Shown: in pieces, positions 1 to 5,046 of the stretch
Numbering within the stretch: position 1 is the first letter of the stretch
How the letters are laid out: every line of letters starts with the position of its first letter
Source: Thermoplasmatota archaeon
GTDB lineage: Archaea; Thermoplasmatota; Thermoplasmata; GCA-020350865; JAUVCJ01
DNA length: 8,330 nucleotides
Direction: 5' to 3'
Assembly (NCBI GenBank): GCA_030595765.1
Contig: JAUVCJ010000094.1
Coordinates: 1 to 8,330 of the forward strand
Notes under the pieces: model-generated
Databases searched by the model: none
What the model saw: only the letters and a program-made list of their open reading frames with translations
Told to the model about the DNA's origin: nothing
Translations under genes and position numbers: made by a program

Positions 1-531
1 CTCATCAGACTGCATGTTCACGAGATCACGTTCTTAGGATTCAAATATGAGTTCATTACAGAGAAGAACATGTTCTACTACATTGCCACTTACACATTCC
101 CAGAGCCATTATTCAACCCCAACACAATAGTTTTAGGCAACCTGATGCAGGCCAGCAATGATACTGGATATCTAATGGTAGATTACGCCTCGGAAGGAGC
201 TGTGTGGTCAGACGTGTACATGACCATATCTTACTTCGACATAAACCAGACCGTGAACGCATCAAACTATGATCGCATCAAGCTGGAATACTCCAATAGT
301 TTCAAGGCACACCACATCAATGAGAATTGCACCGGTTTTATTGGCCCATGGGCTCTAAACATAACAACATGGAGCATGCAAGGAAATGAGAACGCATGCC
401 AGAACGTCATCACGACTGGCTCCTTCTTGAGCTTTGAAAACCTGAATTTGAAGGAAGGCTATGCCTATACGATCAACATGTTTTCTGTTGACCGTCACCT
501 TGCGCTGATCGAAGGACGATTCGAAGCATAG
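1..531 (+). CDS. C-terminal part of an unrecognised, sequon-rich probable extracytoplasmic protein
   Basis: The reading frame is open from the first base of the window and stops at 529-531, giving 176 residues of a C-terminus whose start lies upstream. I do not recognise the family. The segment is rich in aromatic and beta-strand-forming residues and has no obvious membrane helix, which suggests a beta-rich domain. It carries five N-glycosylation sequons: NDT (53-55 of the visible part), NQT (82-84), NAS (86-88), NCT (109-111) and NIT (120-122). Its only two cysteines (110 and 133) could form a disulfide. Together these suggest an exported or surface protein, possibly a substrate of the AglB encoded in this window; that link is inference. 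It ends 44 bases before htpX in the same direction, but a TATA-like element in the gap suggests htpX has its own promoter. The Met at 70 is internal, because the same frame continues upstream of it. Confidence 0.75.
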   Translation, partial: LIRLHVHEITFLGFKYEFITEKNMFYYIATYTFPEPLFNPNTIVLGNLMQASNDTGYLMVDYASEGAVWSDVYMTISYFDINQTVNASNYDRIKLEYSNSFKAHHINENCTGFIGPWALNITTWSMQGNENACQNVITTGSFLSFENLNLKEGYAYTINMFSVDRHLALIEGRFEA

Positions 532-539
532 TCGCCTGC

Positions 540-555
540 GTAAGCTTTATGCCCC
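540..555 (+). promoter_or_regulatory. TATA-like promoter of htpX, leaderless type
   Basis: The motif GCTTTATGC at 544-552 lies in the 44-base gap before htpX. Its centre is about 28 bases upstream of the ATG at 576, which would place the transcript start at or just before the start codon. No Shine-Dalgarno sequence precedes the ATG. Both points fit a leaderless archaeal transcript. This rests on spacing and composition only. Confidence 0.45.
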
Positions 556-575
556 ACCGCTCTTCTTAGCATAGC

Positions 576-1607
576 ATGGCGTCATTGGGAGCATTGAAGT
601 CCAGCATGAGTCTGACTGTTATACTGGTGGGTGGAGTATTTTTTGCCCTGATAGTCGTCCTGATAATGCTACTGGTTCCCAGCTCCGGCATGATGGGAAT
701 AGCACTGTCCTTCGTATTGGTGGCTCTATTCATTCTGCTTCAATGGGGAATCGGCCCAAGCATTGTGAGAATGTCATCTAGACTGGTCTATCTCAAACCA
801 GGTGAGAATAAGTTCCTGGAGACCATGATAAGGGACCTTTGCGACAAATCTGGAGTTCCCATGCCTAGGCTGGCTATTGTAAAAGAGCCCACCCCAAACG
901 CATTTGTGTTCGGCAGAAGCCAGAAATCATGCACGCTTGCAGTGCACACCGGCCTTCTTGAGAGACTGAACAAGAACGAGGTCAGAGCTGTTATGGCCCA
1001 TGAGCTTGGGCACATCAAACACAAGGATGTGGTGATAATGACCATCGTATCAGCACTTCCGCTCATCGCATTCATCATAGCGCGATCCCTGCTGTTCAGC
1101 GGGTATATGGGAGGGCGACGGGACAATGCTGGAGCCCTGGTGATCGTTGGGGTCATAGCCCTGGGATTCTATTTCATCACCCAGCTGCTGGTGCTCAGAC
1201 TATCCAGGCTCAGAGAGTACTACGCAGACACTTATTCATCTTACTTGACAGAGAACCCTCGACACCTGTCATCGGCTCTGACAAAGATAACATACGGACT
1301 ATCCCTGGCAAAGAAAGAATCCTCAGGCATGAGAGCCTTCTATATCGGTGATGATGCTACTGCAAAAAAGGAGATCAGACAGATCCACATGAACAAGTCC
1401 AAGTACGACCTGGATGGCGATGGTGTCATAGACGACCAGGAGCTGGAGCTAGCAATGGAGGAAGAGGCAAAGAAATCCAGCTGGGCAAAGACCAATCATA
1501 TGATGTCCACCCATCCCCCTACCTTCAAGAGAATTTTACACCTGCGCCGGATCGAGAGGGAGATCAAAGAGTCTGGCATACCCAAGAACATCTACGAGTA
1601 CATCTAG
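576..1607 (+). CDS. htpX: HtpX-like M48 membrane zinc metalloprotease with an EF-hand insertion
   Basis: This 343-residue membrane protease of family M48B would degrade misfolded or damaged membrane proteins, as HtpX does in bacteria. Two N-terminal membrane helices (about 13-33 and 40-60) precede the catalytic domain. The zinc site is HELGH (142-146) with the third ligand E214 in REYYAD (213-218). Two further hydrophobic segments (about 153-175 and 186-206) lie between these elements, and the conserved STHPP motif is at 311-315. By family topology the active site faces the cytoplasm. The unusual part is the stretch between E214 and STHPP, about 100 residues and longer than I expect for HtpX. 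It contains a textbook EF-hand loop (278-289) flanked by predicted helices. The start at 576 is favoured by the TATA-like element 28 bases upstream; Met at 606 is an alternative. The gene converges on thi4. Confidence 0.93.
   Translation: MASLGALKSSMSLTVILVGGVFFALIVVLIMLLVPSSGMMGIALSFVLVALFILLQWGIGPSIVRMSSRLVYLKPGENKFLETMIRDLCDKSGVPMPRLAIVKEPTPNAFVFGRSQKSCTLAVHTGLLERLNKNEVRAVMAHELGHIKHKDVVIMTIVSALPLIAFIIARSLLFSGYMGGRRDNAGALVIVGVIALGFYFITQLLVLRLSRLREYYADTYSSYLTENPRHLSSALTKITYGLSLAKKESSGMRAFYIGDDATAKKEIRQIHMNKSKYDLDGDGVIDDQELELAMEEEAKKSSWAKTNHMMSTHPPTFKRILHLRRIEREIKESGIPKNIYEYI
1407..1442 (+). other. EF-hand calcium-binding loop encoded within htpX
   Basis: Residues 278-289 read DLDGDGVIDDQE. 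This matches the canonical 12-residue EF-hand loop: Asp at positions 1, 3, 5 and 9, Gly at 6, Ile at 8 and Glu at 12. A Lys/Ile-rich helix-like segment precedes it (about 262-276) and a Glu-rich helix-like segment follows (about 287-299), so a whole helix-loop-helix unit is plausible. Only one copy is visible, although EF-hands usually occur in pairs. Confidence 0.8.
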
Positions 1608-1846
1608 AACTCTTGTACAGAAAGAATGATTGTGTTGCACCAGCAGTGGCATGAATGCGTTGCGACAGCAGTGGTATGAGAATTATATGTAGAGCAGGCA
1701 TATTAGCTAGAGAAGGAGCTAGAGCTAAGCAATTTGCCTACAGGCTAGCGACCTTGCTGGAGGTTGGCATAATAGCTAGATGTTTAGAGAGAGGTGTTGA
1801 GGAATATCTCATTCATTATAGCTTAACTAAACCGTGGAGTAGCGAC
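1608..1846. repeat. Convergent intergenic gap with short imperfect direct repeats
   Basis: This 239-base gap separates the 3' ends of htpX and thi4. Two 21-base copies at 1634-1654 and 1659-1679 match at 18 positions (period 25) and share the core CAGCAGTGG. Two 15-base copies at 1697-1711 and 1766-1780, around TAGCTAGA, differ at one position. TTAGCT (1703-1708) and AGCTAA (1723-1728) are complementary and could form a small hairpin, and TATA-like AATTATATG at 1681-1689 lies just before it. No tRNA, box C/D RNA or strong terminator is recognisable. A frame from an ATG at 1655 stays open for about 64 codons before it enters the antisense of thi4, but nothing supports its translation. Confidence 0.55.
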
Positions 1847-2629
1847 CTAAAGGCGCTTACCAATCAGCTCAGCAACTACCTTGCCACTCTCAAGCATGCC
1901 GCCGAAGATCGGCCCCATCCTGGGAGCTCCCCATGCAGCATTTGCAGCCATTCCAGTAACGTATAGATTGTGATAGATTTCCTTGGTGTTCGTGACTACA
2001 GCCCTCTCGCCCTCTTCTGCGTTCATGGACTGCTCCCCTTCGATGCCGCCTGAGGGGGTGAACAATTTTATGTCGTTCTTGCGAACCAGAGTTGTCAATA
2101 GCTCAAGAGGATGGCCTGTTGCCTCTATTGCGAACTTGGAGCGTATCGTGATGGGGTCAACATGAAGCTCGGCAAGGTCAACTGCACTCCAGTTAAGGAC
2201 CAGACCAGTCACCTTGGAGTTTTCCAACATGGTGTCCTCCACGCTCAGAAGGTTGAAGATCTTGGCTCCAGCCTTCATTGCCTTGGATGCCAGAGTTGTC
2301 ACGGCCTCAACGCTGTCAGCGGTATAGTACCCCTCTTGGTATGTCTGATACGAGATATCGAACTCATCAAATATCTGGCAGCCCTTTGGGCCTACCACGA
2401 TCTCGTTGAACATTATGCCGCCACCCCACATTCCACCGCCCAAACTGAGCTTGCGCTCGAAAATGGCGACCTTGTGGCCGGACTTGGCCAGGTAATATGC
2501 TGCTACCAGCCCTGCAGGTCCTGCCCCTGCAATGGCCACGTCCACCTCGGTATAGTCCATCAACTTGTTCATATAGGTCTGGATTATGGCTCTGGAAACC
2601 ACCACATCGTCTAGCATGTTTGGGTGCAT
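1847..2629 (-). CDS. thi4: Thi4-type thiazole synthase, sulfide-dependent (His) form
   Basis: This 260-residue flavoprotein-fold enzyme makes the thiazole phosphate half of thiamine. Archaeal Thi4 builds ADP-thiazole from NAD, glycine and sulfide using iron. Numbering here counts from the upstream TTG codon at 2635, so subtract 2 for the ATG start chosen. The dinucleotide-binding motif is GAGPAG (37-42) followed by ER (60-61). Typical Thi4 signatures follow: GGGMWGGG (67-73), YTADS (104-108), ATGH (172-175), and the C-terminal RMGPIFGGM (239-247). At the position where fungal Thi4 has its sacrificial cysteine, this protein has His158 in LHVDP, as in the catalytic methanogen enzyme. Repeated turnover with external sulfide is therefore expected. 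I chose ATG at 2629 over TTG at 2635: the N-terminus then matches the archaeal family length and the TATA box lies close upstream. Such proteins are often misannotated as ribose- or ribulose-bisphosphate enzymes. The gene is divergent from the small Cys-rich gene. Confidence 0.93.
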   Translation of the reverse strand: MHPNMLDDVVVSRAIIQTYMNKLMDYTEVDVAIAGAGPAGLVAAYYLAKSGHKVAIFERKLSLGGGMWGGGIMFNEIVVGPKGCQIFDEFDISYQTYQEGYYTADSVEAVTTLASKAMKAGAKIFNLLSVEDTMLENSKVTGLVLNWSAVDLAELHVDPITIRSKFAIEATGHPLELLTTLVRKNDIKLFTPSGGIEGEQSMNAEEGERAVVTNTKEIYHNLYVTGMAANAAWGAPRMGPIFGGMLESGKVVAELIGKRL

Positions 2630-2659
2630 GGTCAATTAAGATATTAATTGTTCTCCCCA

Positions 2660-2676
2660 AGCCTTAAATAAATACT
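2660..2676. promoter_or_regulatory. Shared AT-rich TATA region between thi4 and the small Cys-rich gene
   Basis: The stretch CCTTAAATAAATAC (2662-2675) reads as a TATA box in both directions. On the minus strand TATTTAAGG predicts a transcript start near 2640, about 10 bases before the thi4 ATG. On the plus strand the same stretch predicts a start near 2695, leaving a leader of about 30 bases before 2725. Whether it is one bidirectional element or two overlapping ones cannot be decided by eye. Confidence 0.5.
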
Positions 2677-2679
2677 AGG

Positions 2680-2690
2680 TGGTTAAACCA
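2680..2690. promoter_or_regulatory. Operator-like inverted repeat in the divergent promoter
   Basis: TGGTT-A-AACCA is a perfect 5-base-arm palindrome with a one-base centre. It lies just upstream of the predicted plus-strand transcript start and about 40-50 bases upstream of the predicted thi4 start. It could therefore be a regulator site serving either gene. It is short enough to occur by chance. Confidence 0.25.
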
Positions 2691-2711
2691 ACTCAGATGG
2701 ACATATCAGCC

Positions 2712-2720
2712 AGGTGGTGA
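2712..2720 (+). promoter_or_regulatory. Ribosome binding site of the small Cys-rich gene
   Basis: AGGTGGTGA closely resembles the archaeal Shine-Dalgarno consensus GGAGGTGA and ends four bases before the ATG at 2725. It fixes this start and contrasts with the leaderless-type genes in the window. Confidence 0.65.
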
Positions 2721-2724
2721 AAAA

Positions 2725-2955
2725 ATGACAGATAGCGCTTGCTCAAACTGTGCTCGATGGAGCAGTAGAGCCGAATCGGGTATGGATCCAGGTAGAGGCT
2801 ACTGTGACATTCACCAGCGCATCACGGCCTGGAAGTTTCTGTGTGATAAGTGGGAAAGAGTGAGGTTCATTAGCCCCCAGCAGATGATGAAGGGCATGGA
2901 TGACTTCGAGGAGATGGATGATTATGCTCCTGACGATTTTGGCATGGAGTCCTGA
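2725..2955 (+). CDS. Small four-cysteine protein with acidic tail, function unknown
   Basis: This 76-residue soluble protein has a good ribosome binding site. Its N-terminal half has cysteines at 6, 9, 27 and 40, arranged as CxxC-x17-C-x12-C in the context CSNCARW, GYCDIH and FLCDKWE. That arrangement resembles the many small zinc-ribbon or Cys4 metal-site proteins with a CxxCxxW start and a C-x-x-W-E end; an Fe-S site is a less likely alternative. His30 lies close to Cys27. The C-terminal third (about 54-76) is acidic and Met-rich (MMKGMDDFEEMDDY) and probably disordered. I cannot name a family or a function. It shares a promoter region with the divergent thi4, which might mean joint control; there is no direct evidence that it acts in thiamine synthesis. 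T-rich repeats follow its stop codon. Confidence 0.75.
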   Translation: MTDSACSNCARWSSRAESGMDPGRGYCDIHQRITAWKFLCDKWERVRFISPQQMMKGMDDFEEMDDYAPDDFGMES

Positions 2956-2970
2956 GTTACAATTATACTC

Positions 2971-2993
2971 CTTTTTCACGGATTTTTCACGGA
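2971..2993 (+). terminator. T-tract terminator formed by an 11-base tandem duplication
   Basis: TTTTTCACGGA occurs twice back to back, exactly, at 2972-2982 and 2983-2993, starting 16 bases after the stop of the small Cys-rich gene. Two T5 tracts on the coding strand are typical of archaeal intrinsic (U-rich) termination. No strong stem precedes them. Confidence 0.5.
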
Positions 2994-3186
2994 TGAAGAT
3001 TCGCGGGTATGAAAGCCTCTCCTCGCAGGTATAGCCATTTTTGTGGGCATGTTGACATCAATGGTTTACTTCACTAATACCTAGCCAACTAGCCCAGAAA
3101 GTGTATCATGGCCTTTCTTCTCGAATGCTGGCCAAAAAGGCTTTTCTTCCTGAATGCTAACCAAAAAAGTGTATCATAGCATTGCG
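2994..3186. repeat. Repeat-rich convergent intergenic region
   Basis: Several unrelated imperfect duplications are packed together here. The segment at 3001-3017 resembles 3023-3036 (TCGC[G/A]GGTAT...AGCC). A 26-base unit at 3113-3138 recurs at 3142-3167 with 21 matches (period 29), around GAATGCT and CCAAAAA. The 12-mer AAAGTGTATCAT is repeated exactly at 3098-3109 and 3166-3177 (period 68), bracketing the inner pair. No protein or structural RNA is recognisable. Confidence 0.6.
3134..3168 (-). terminator. Paired T-tract terminators after the TrxR-like gene
   Basis: Read on the minus strand, the duplicated unit supplies a T6 tract (A6 at 3163-3168 on the plus strand) and then a T5 tract (A5 at 3134-3138). 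These lie about 20 and 50 bases beyond the end of the TrxR-like gene. They suit archaeal U-rich termination, apparently doubled by the tandem duplication. Confidence 0.45.
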
Positions 3187-4257
3187 TCACAAATACTCGG
3201 CCCATGCATGTATGATCGCCTTTTCGGCATTGCCCCATGCTATCGGGATCTGATTCCATGTATCCCTAATATCTCCAATGGCATACAATCCTCGAATTGG
3301 GTTGTCGGTCTCGTCAATGACCTGGCAATTCATGTCCGTTGCTATGAAACACTCATTATCAATTTTAGCGCCTAGCATCAAGCCCAGCTCGATGTTTGTA
3401 GTGTACCATCCAAGAGCAACCCAACCCTTGTCAAAGTGGTGCTTGCCAGATGTGGTCTCTACTCCAAATGAGGATTGTTCGATCCCAAAAAAACCCTTGA
3501 TGGGGTCTGTATGGATCTTCACTCCATTATGACCGATATGGTGCGCCAGTCGTTCCTGGTCGCGTGTTAGAATCTCTCCAAAAAGCGGCTCCTCGTTGGT
3601 GAACATCTCAACCCGCTCTGAGCCCATCTCAAGCAGGGACAGTGCAACCATGGCAGCATGCTCATCGGCCCCAAGCACACCAACGGATTTGCCAGGCAGG
3701 TAATGACCATCACAGATGGTGCAATAATGCACGATCCCGGCATTGGCATAGGGGAGGACAGGCCTGTGAGAGCCATTGATTATGGGCTGCCTGTCAACAA
3801 CACCAGTTGCCAACACCACTGCTCTGGCACGGAATGAAGTGTAACCAACACCCTCAGGATTGCCAGCATCTATAGGTTTGCAGTTTAGGGTGGGTGTTGC
3901 CCTGAGCCTGAAGGCACTTTCGGAATCGACAGTGATGGAAGTTACCAATTCATTCTGATGGATCGCTACCAGATCCGGGTACTCTGCCAGCATCTCCTCC
4001 CCGAATTTGAGCAACTCCCTTCCGCTTATCCCTCCCGGTCTGGTAGGTATGTTATCCAGCCTGGGTACGAAATGAACGCGTGAAAATCTACGACACCTGT
4101 TGAAGATCACAACCCTGCATCCAAGAAGTGCGCTCTTGTAGGCGGCATGAAGGCCTGCTGGGCCTGCCCCGACAACTGCAAAATCATAGATAATCTCCTG
4201 GGGGGCATGGGGAATATTTACTTCTGAAGAAGTACTCCGCTCTTGCTCAATTGTCAT
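3187..4257 (-). CDS. Thioredoxin-reductase-like flavoprotein with CTIC redox site, donor unclear
   Basis: This 356-residue two-domain flavoprotein belongs to the low-molecular-weight thioredoxin reductase family, which uses FAD and a CxxC pair to reduce thioredoxin or a similar disulfide partner in the cytoplasm. The FAD motif is GAGPAG (30-35). GGISGREL (75-82) matches the family's substrate-domain entry, CTICDG (179-184) holds the redox cysteines 179 and 182, and GLYAIGDI (323-330) is the C-terminal FAD signature. Three features are odd. The second strand of the FAD fold ends in Asn53 rather than the usual acidic residue. The second nucleotide-binding motif is GVLGADEH (193-200) instead of a GGGxSA form. 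The HRRxxxR NADPH-phosphate motif is missing (MFTNEEPLFGE at 218-228). A reductant other than NADPH is therefore likely, such as ferredoxin or F420. ATG at 4257 is preferred over TTG at 4272. It follows guaAA by 39 bases and is probably co-transcribed. Confidence 0.88.
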   Translation of the reverse strand: MTIEQERSTSSEVNIPHAPQEIIYDFAVVGAGPAGLHAAYKSALLGCRVVIFNRCRRFSRVHFVPRLDNIPTRPGGISGRELLKFGEEMLAEYPDLVAIHQNELVTSITVDSESAFRLRATPTLNCKPIDAGNPEGVGYTSFRARAVVLATGVVDRQPIINGSHRPVLPYANAGIVHYCTICDGHYLPGKSVGVLGADEHAAMVALSLLEMGSERVEMFTNEEPLFGEILTRDQERLAHHIGHNGVKIHTDPIKGFFGIEQSSFGVETTSGKHHFDKGWVALGWYTTNIELGLMLGAKIDNECFIATDMNCQVIDETDNPIRGLYAIGDIRDTWNQIPIAWGNAEKAIIHAWAEYL

Positions 4258-4296
4258 CACCCCTTGAAACAAGCCTGGCTTGAAAAAACTTGCGAC

Positions 4297-4854
4297 CTAG
4301 CACTGTTCAATGAACCTGTGGAATATCTCGGACCCATGTTCGGTATGTTCCACTTCAGGATGGAACTGGACACCCCAGATCGGTCTATCCTTATGCTTAA
4401 TTGCCTGATAAGCACAATCCTTGGAATGAGCAAGGACCACAAAATCATCTGTCAGTTCCTTGATCTCGTCATTATGGGACTCCCATACTGTAAATTCTGA
4501 TGGCAGACCCTTGAAAAGCACACCAGGCTCATCAACAACCAAACGAGTCTCGCCATACTCCGGAATAGAAGCAGGGCCGGCTAGCCCACCAAAATGCTCG
4601 GCGATGAACTGGCAACCGACACAGATTCCGAGCAGAGGTATTTTGAGGGAATCCAGAAAGTCACCTGTATTTCCAAGTCTGGAGCTTTCGCTTCCGATAC
4701 GTGGTGCCCCACCTGAAAGGACAAGTCCATCAGCAACAATCTGCTCCACCGGGGTGGTATTTGGGATAATATCGCACTCCAGACCCAGGTAGCGCAGGAC
4801 CCGCCATTCCCTGTGTGTCCATTGCCCCCCATTGTCCACTACATCAATGCGCAT
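4297..4854 (-). CDS. guaAA: GMP synthase glutaminase subunit
   Basis: This 185-residue class I glutamine amidotransferase releases ammonia from glutamine for the amination of XMP to GMP. In archaea it works with a separately encoded ATP-pyrophosphatase subunit (GuaAB), which is not in this window. The nucleophile is Cys78 in GICVGCQ (76-82), and the other triad members are His165 and Glu167 in VQFHPEVEH. DNGGQWTHREWRVLRYLG at the N-terminus and WESHNDE (124-130) are typical of the archaeal subunit. The residue after GICVG, usually His or Ala, is Cys81. I chose ATG at 4854 rather than the longer start at 4935: the family begins with this beta strand, the upstream 27 residues look non-native, and a TATA box lies about 29 bases before 4854. 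The ORF ends soon after the family core. The TrxR-like gene follows on the same strand. Confidence 0.93.
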   Translation of the reverse strand: MRIDVVDNGGQWTHREWRVLRYLGLECDIIPNTTPVEQIVADGLVLSGGAPRIGSESSRLGNTGDFLDSLKIPLLGICVGCQFIAEHFGGLAGPASIPEYGETRLVVDEPGVLFKGLPSEFTVWESHNDEIKELTDDFVVLAHSKDCAYQAIKHKDRPIWGVQFHPEVEHTEHGSEIFHRFIEQC

Positions 4855-4876
4855 AACCTCCAGAAGTGGCAAACTG

Positions 4877-4890
4877 GGATATAAAGGTAA
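4877..4890 (-). promoter_or_regulatory. TATA box of guaAA
   Basis: The minus strand reads CCTTTATATCCC at 4876-4887, centred about 29 bases upstream of the ATG at 4854. That spacing predicts a leaderless or nearly leaderless transcript. A GGAGG also sits only two bases before this ATG, too close to work as a normal ribosome binding site. The box lies inside the alternative longer reading frame, which argues against the 4935 start. Confidence 0.55.
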
Positions 4891-4965
4891 CATCACAGGG
4901 GCATCATAAAATAGGGAGCCAGAAGGGAAATCCATAATAAGGGTTCTTTATACATATAACCGAAG

Positions 4966-4977
4966 ACATAAATACTA
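4966..4977 (+). promoter_or_regulatory. Likely TATA box of aglB
   Basis: ACATAAATACTA lies about 26 bases upstream of 4998, giving a predicted leader of about 50 bases before the aglB ATG. A second AT-rich candidate, TTTATACATATA (4948-4959), could also serve, on either strand. The choice rests on spacing alone. Confidence 0.4.
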
Positions 4978-4997
4978 AAAGATTAATGAGCCGCACC

Positions 4998-5014
4998 AGC
5001 CTCCAGTGGGGGCT
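4998..5014 (+). other. Stem-loop at the predicted 5' end of the aglB leader
   Basis: AGCCTCC-AGT-GGGGGCT can fold into a seven-base-pair stem (one G-U pair) with a three-base loop. It falls at or near the predicted transcript start. It may stabilise the mRNA or be fortuitous. No T tract follows, so it is not an obvious terminator. Confidence 0.4.
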
Positions 5015-5036
5015 ATCTTATCTGGCTACTAGTCGC

Positions 5037-5041
5037 GGTGA
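5037..5041 (+). promoter_or_regulatory. Ribosome binding site of aglB
   Basis: GGTGA matches the core of the archaeal Shine-Dalgarno sequence and ends five bases before the ATG at 5047. A GTG at 5038, in the same frame, overlaps this site and is therefore a less likely start. Confidence 0.5.
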
Positions 5042-5046
5042 GCATT

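Noticed and set aside
788..1156. 122-residue reading frame on the minus strand
   Set aside because: It lies wholly antisense to the htpX catalytic region, whose HELGH motif and membrane helices are clearly coding. It has no domain or promoter of its own.
1608..1846. tRNA or other stable RNA gene
   Set aside because: No T-loop-like GGTTCxAxTCC motif, no terminal seven-base-pair acceptor stem and no box C/D pair could be found.
1655..1966. 103-residue frame beginning between htpX and thi4
   Set aside because: The second half is antisense to thi4, there is no ribosome binding site, and no family is recognisable. It is kept only as a possibility in the intergenic entry.
2111..2614. 167-residue Cys/His-rich frame on the plus strand
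   Set aside because: It is antisense to thi4. The frame has no recognisable domain, and the Cys/His content comes from the complement of Gly/Ala/Met-rich codons.
2630..2635. TTG start for thi4 two codons upstream
   Set aside because: An ATG follows at 2629 and gives the expected archaeal N-terminus. TTG has no ribosome binding site to favour it.
2636..2724. Thiamine pyrophosphate riboswitch for thi4
   Set aside because: The predicted thi4 leader is only about 10 bases, too short for the aptamer, and its conserved motifs are not visible.
3098..3177. Possible CRISPR-like repeats
   Set aside because: Only two copies of each unit occur, the units are adjacent or nested without unique spacers of constant length, and no cas gene is nearby.
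4855..4935. N-terminal extension of GuaAA as a signal or membrane segment
   Set aside because: The extension (MDFPSGSLFYDAPVML...) lacks a positively charged start and a proper hydrophobic core, and GuaAA is cytoplasmic. It is better read as untranslated promoter DNA.
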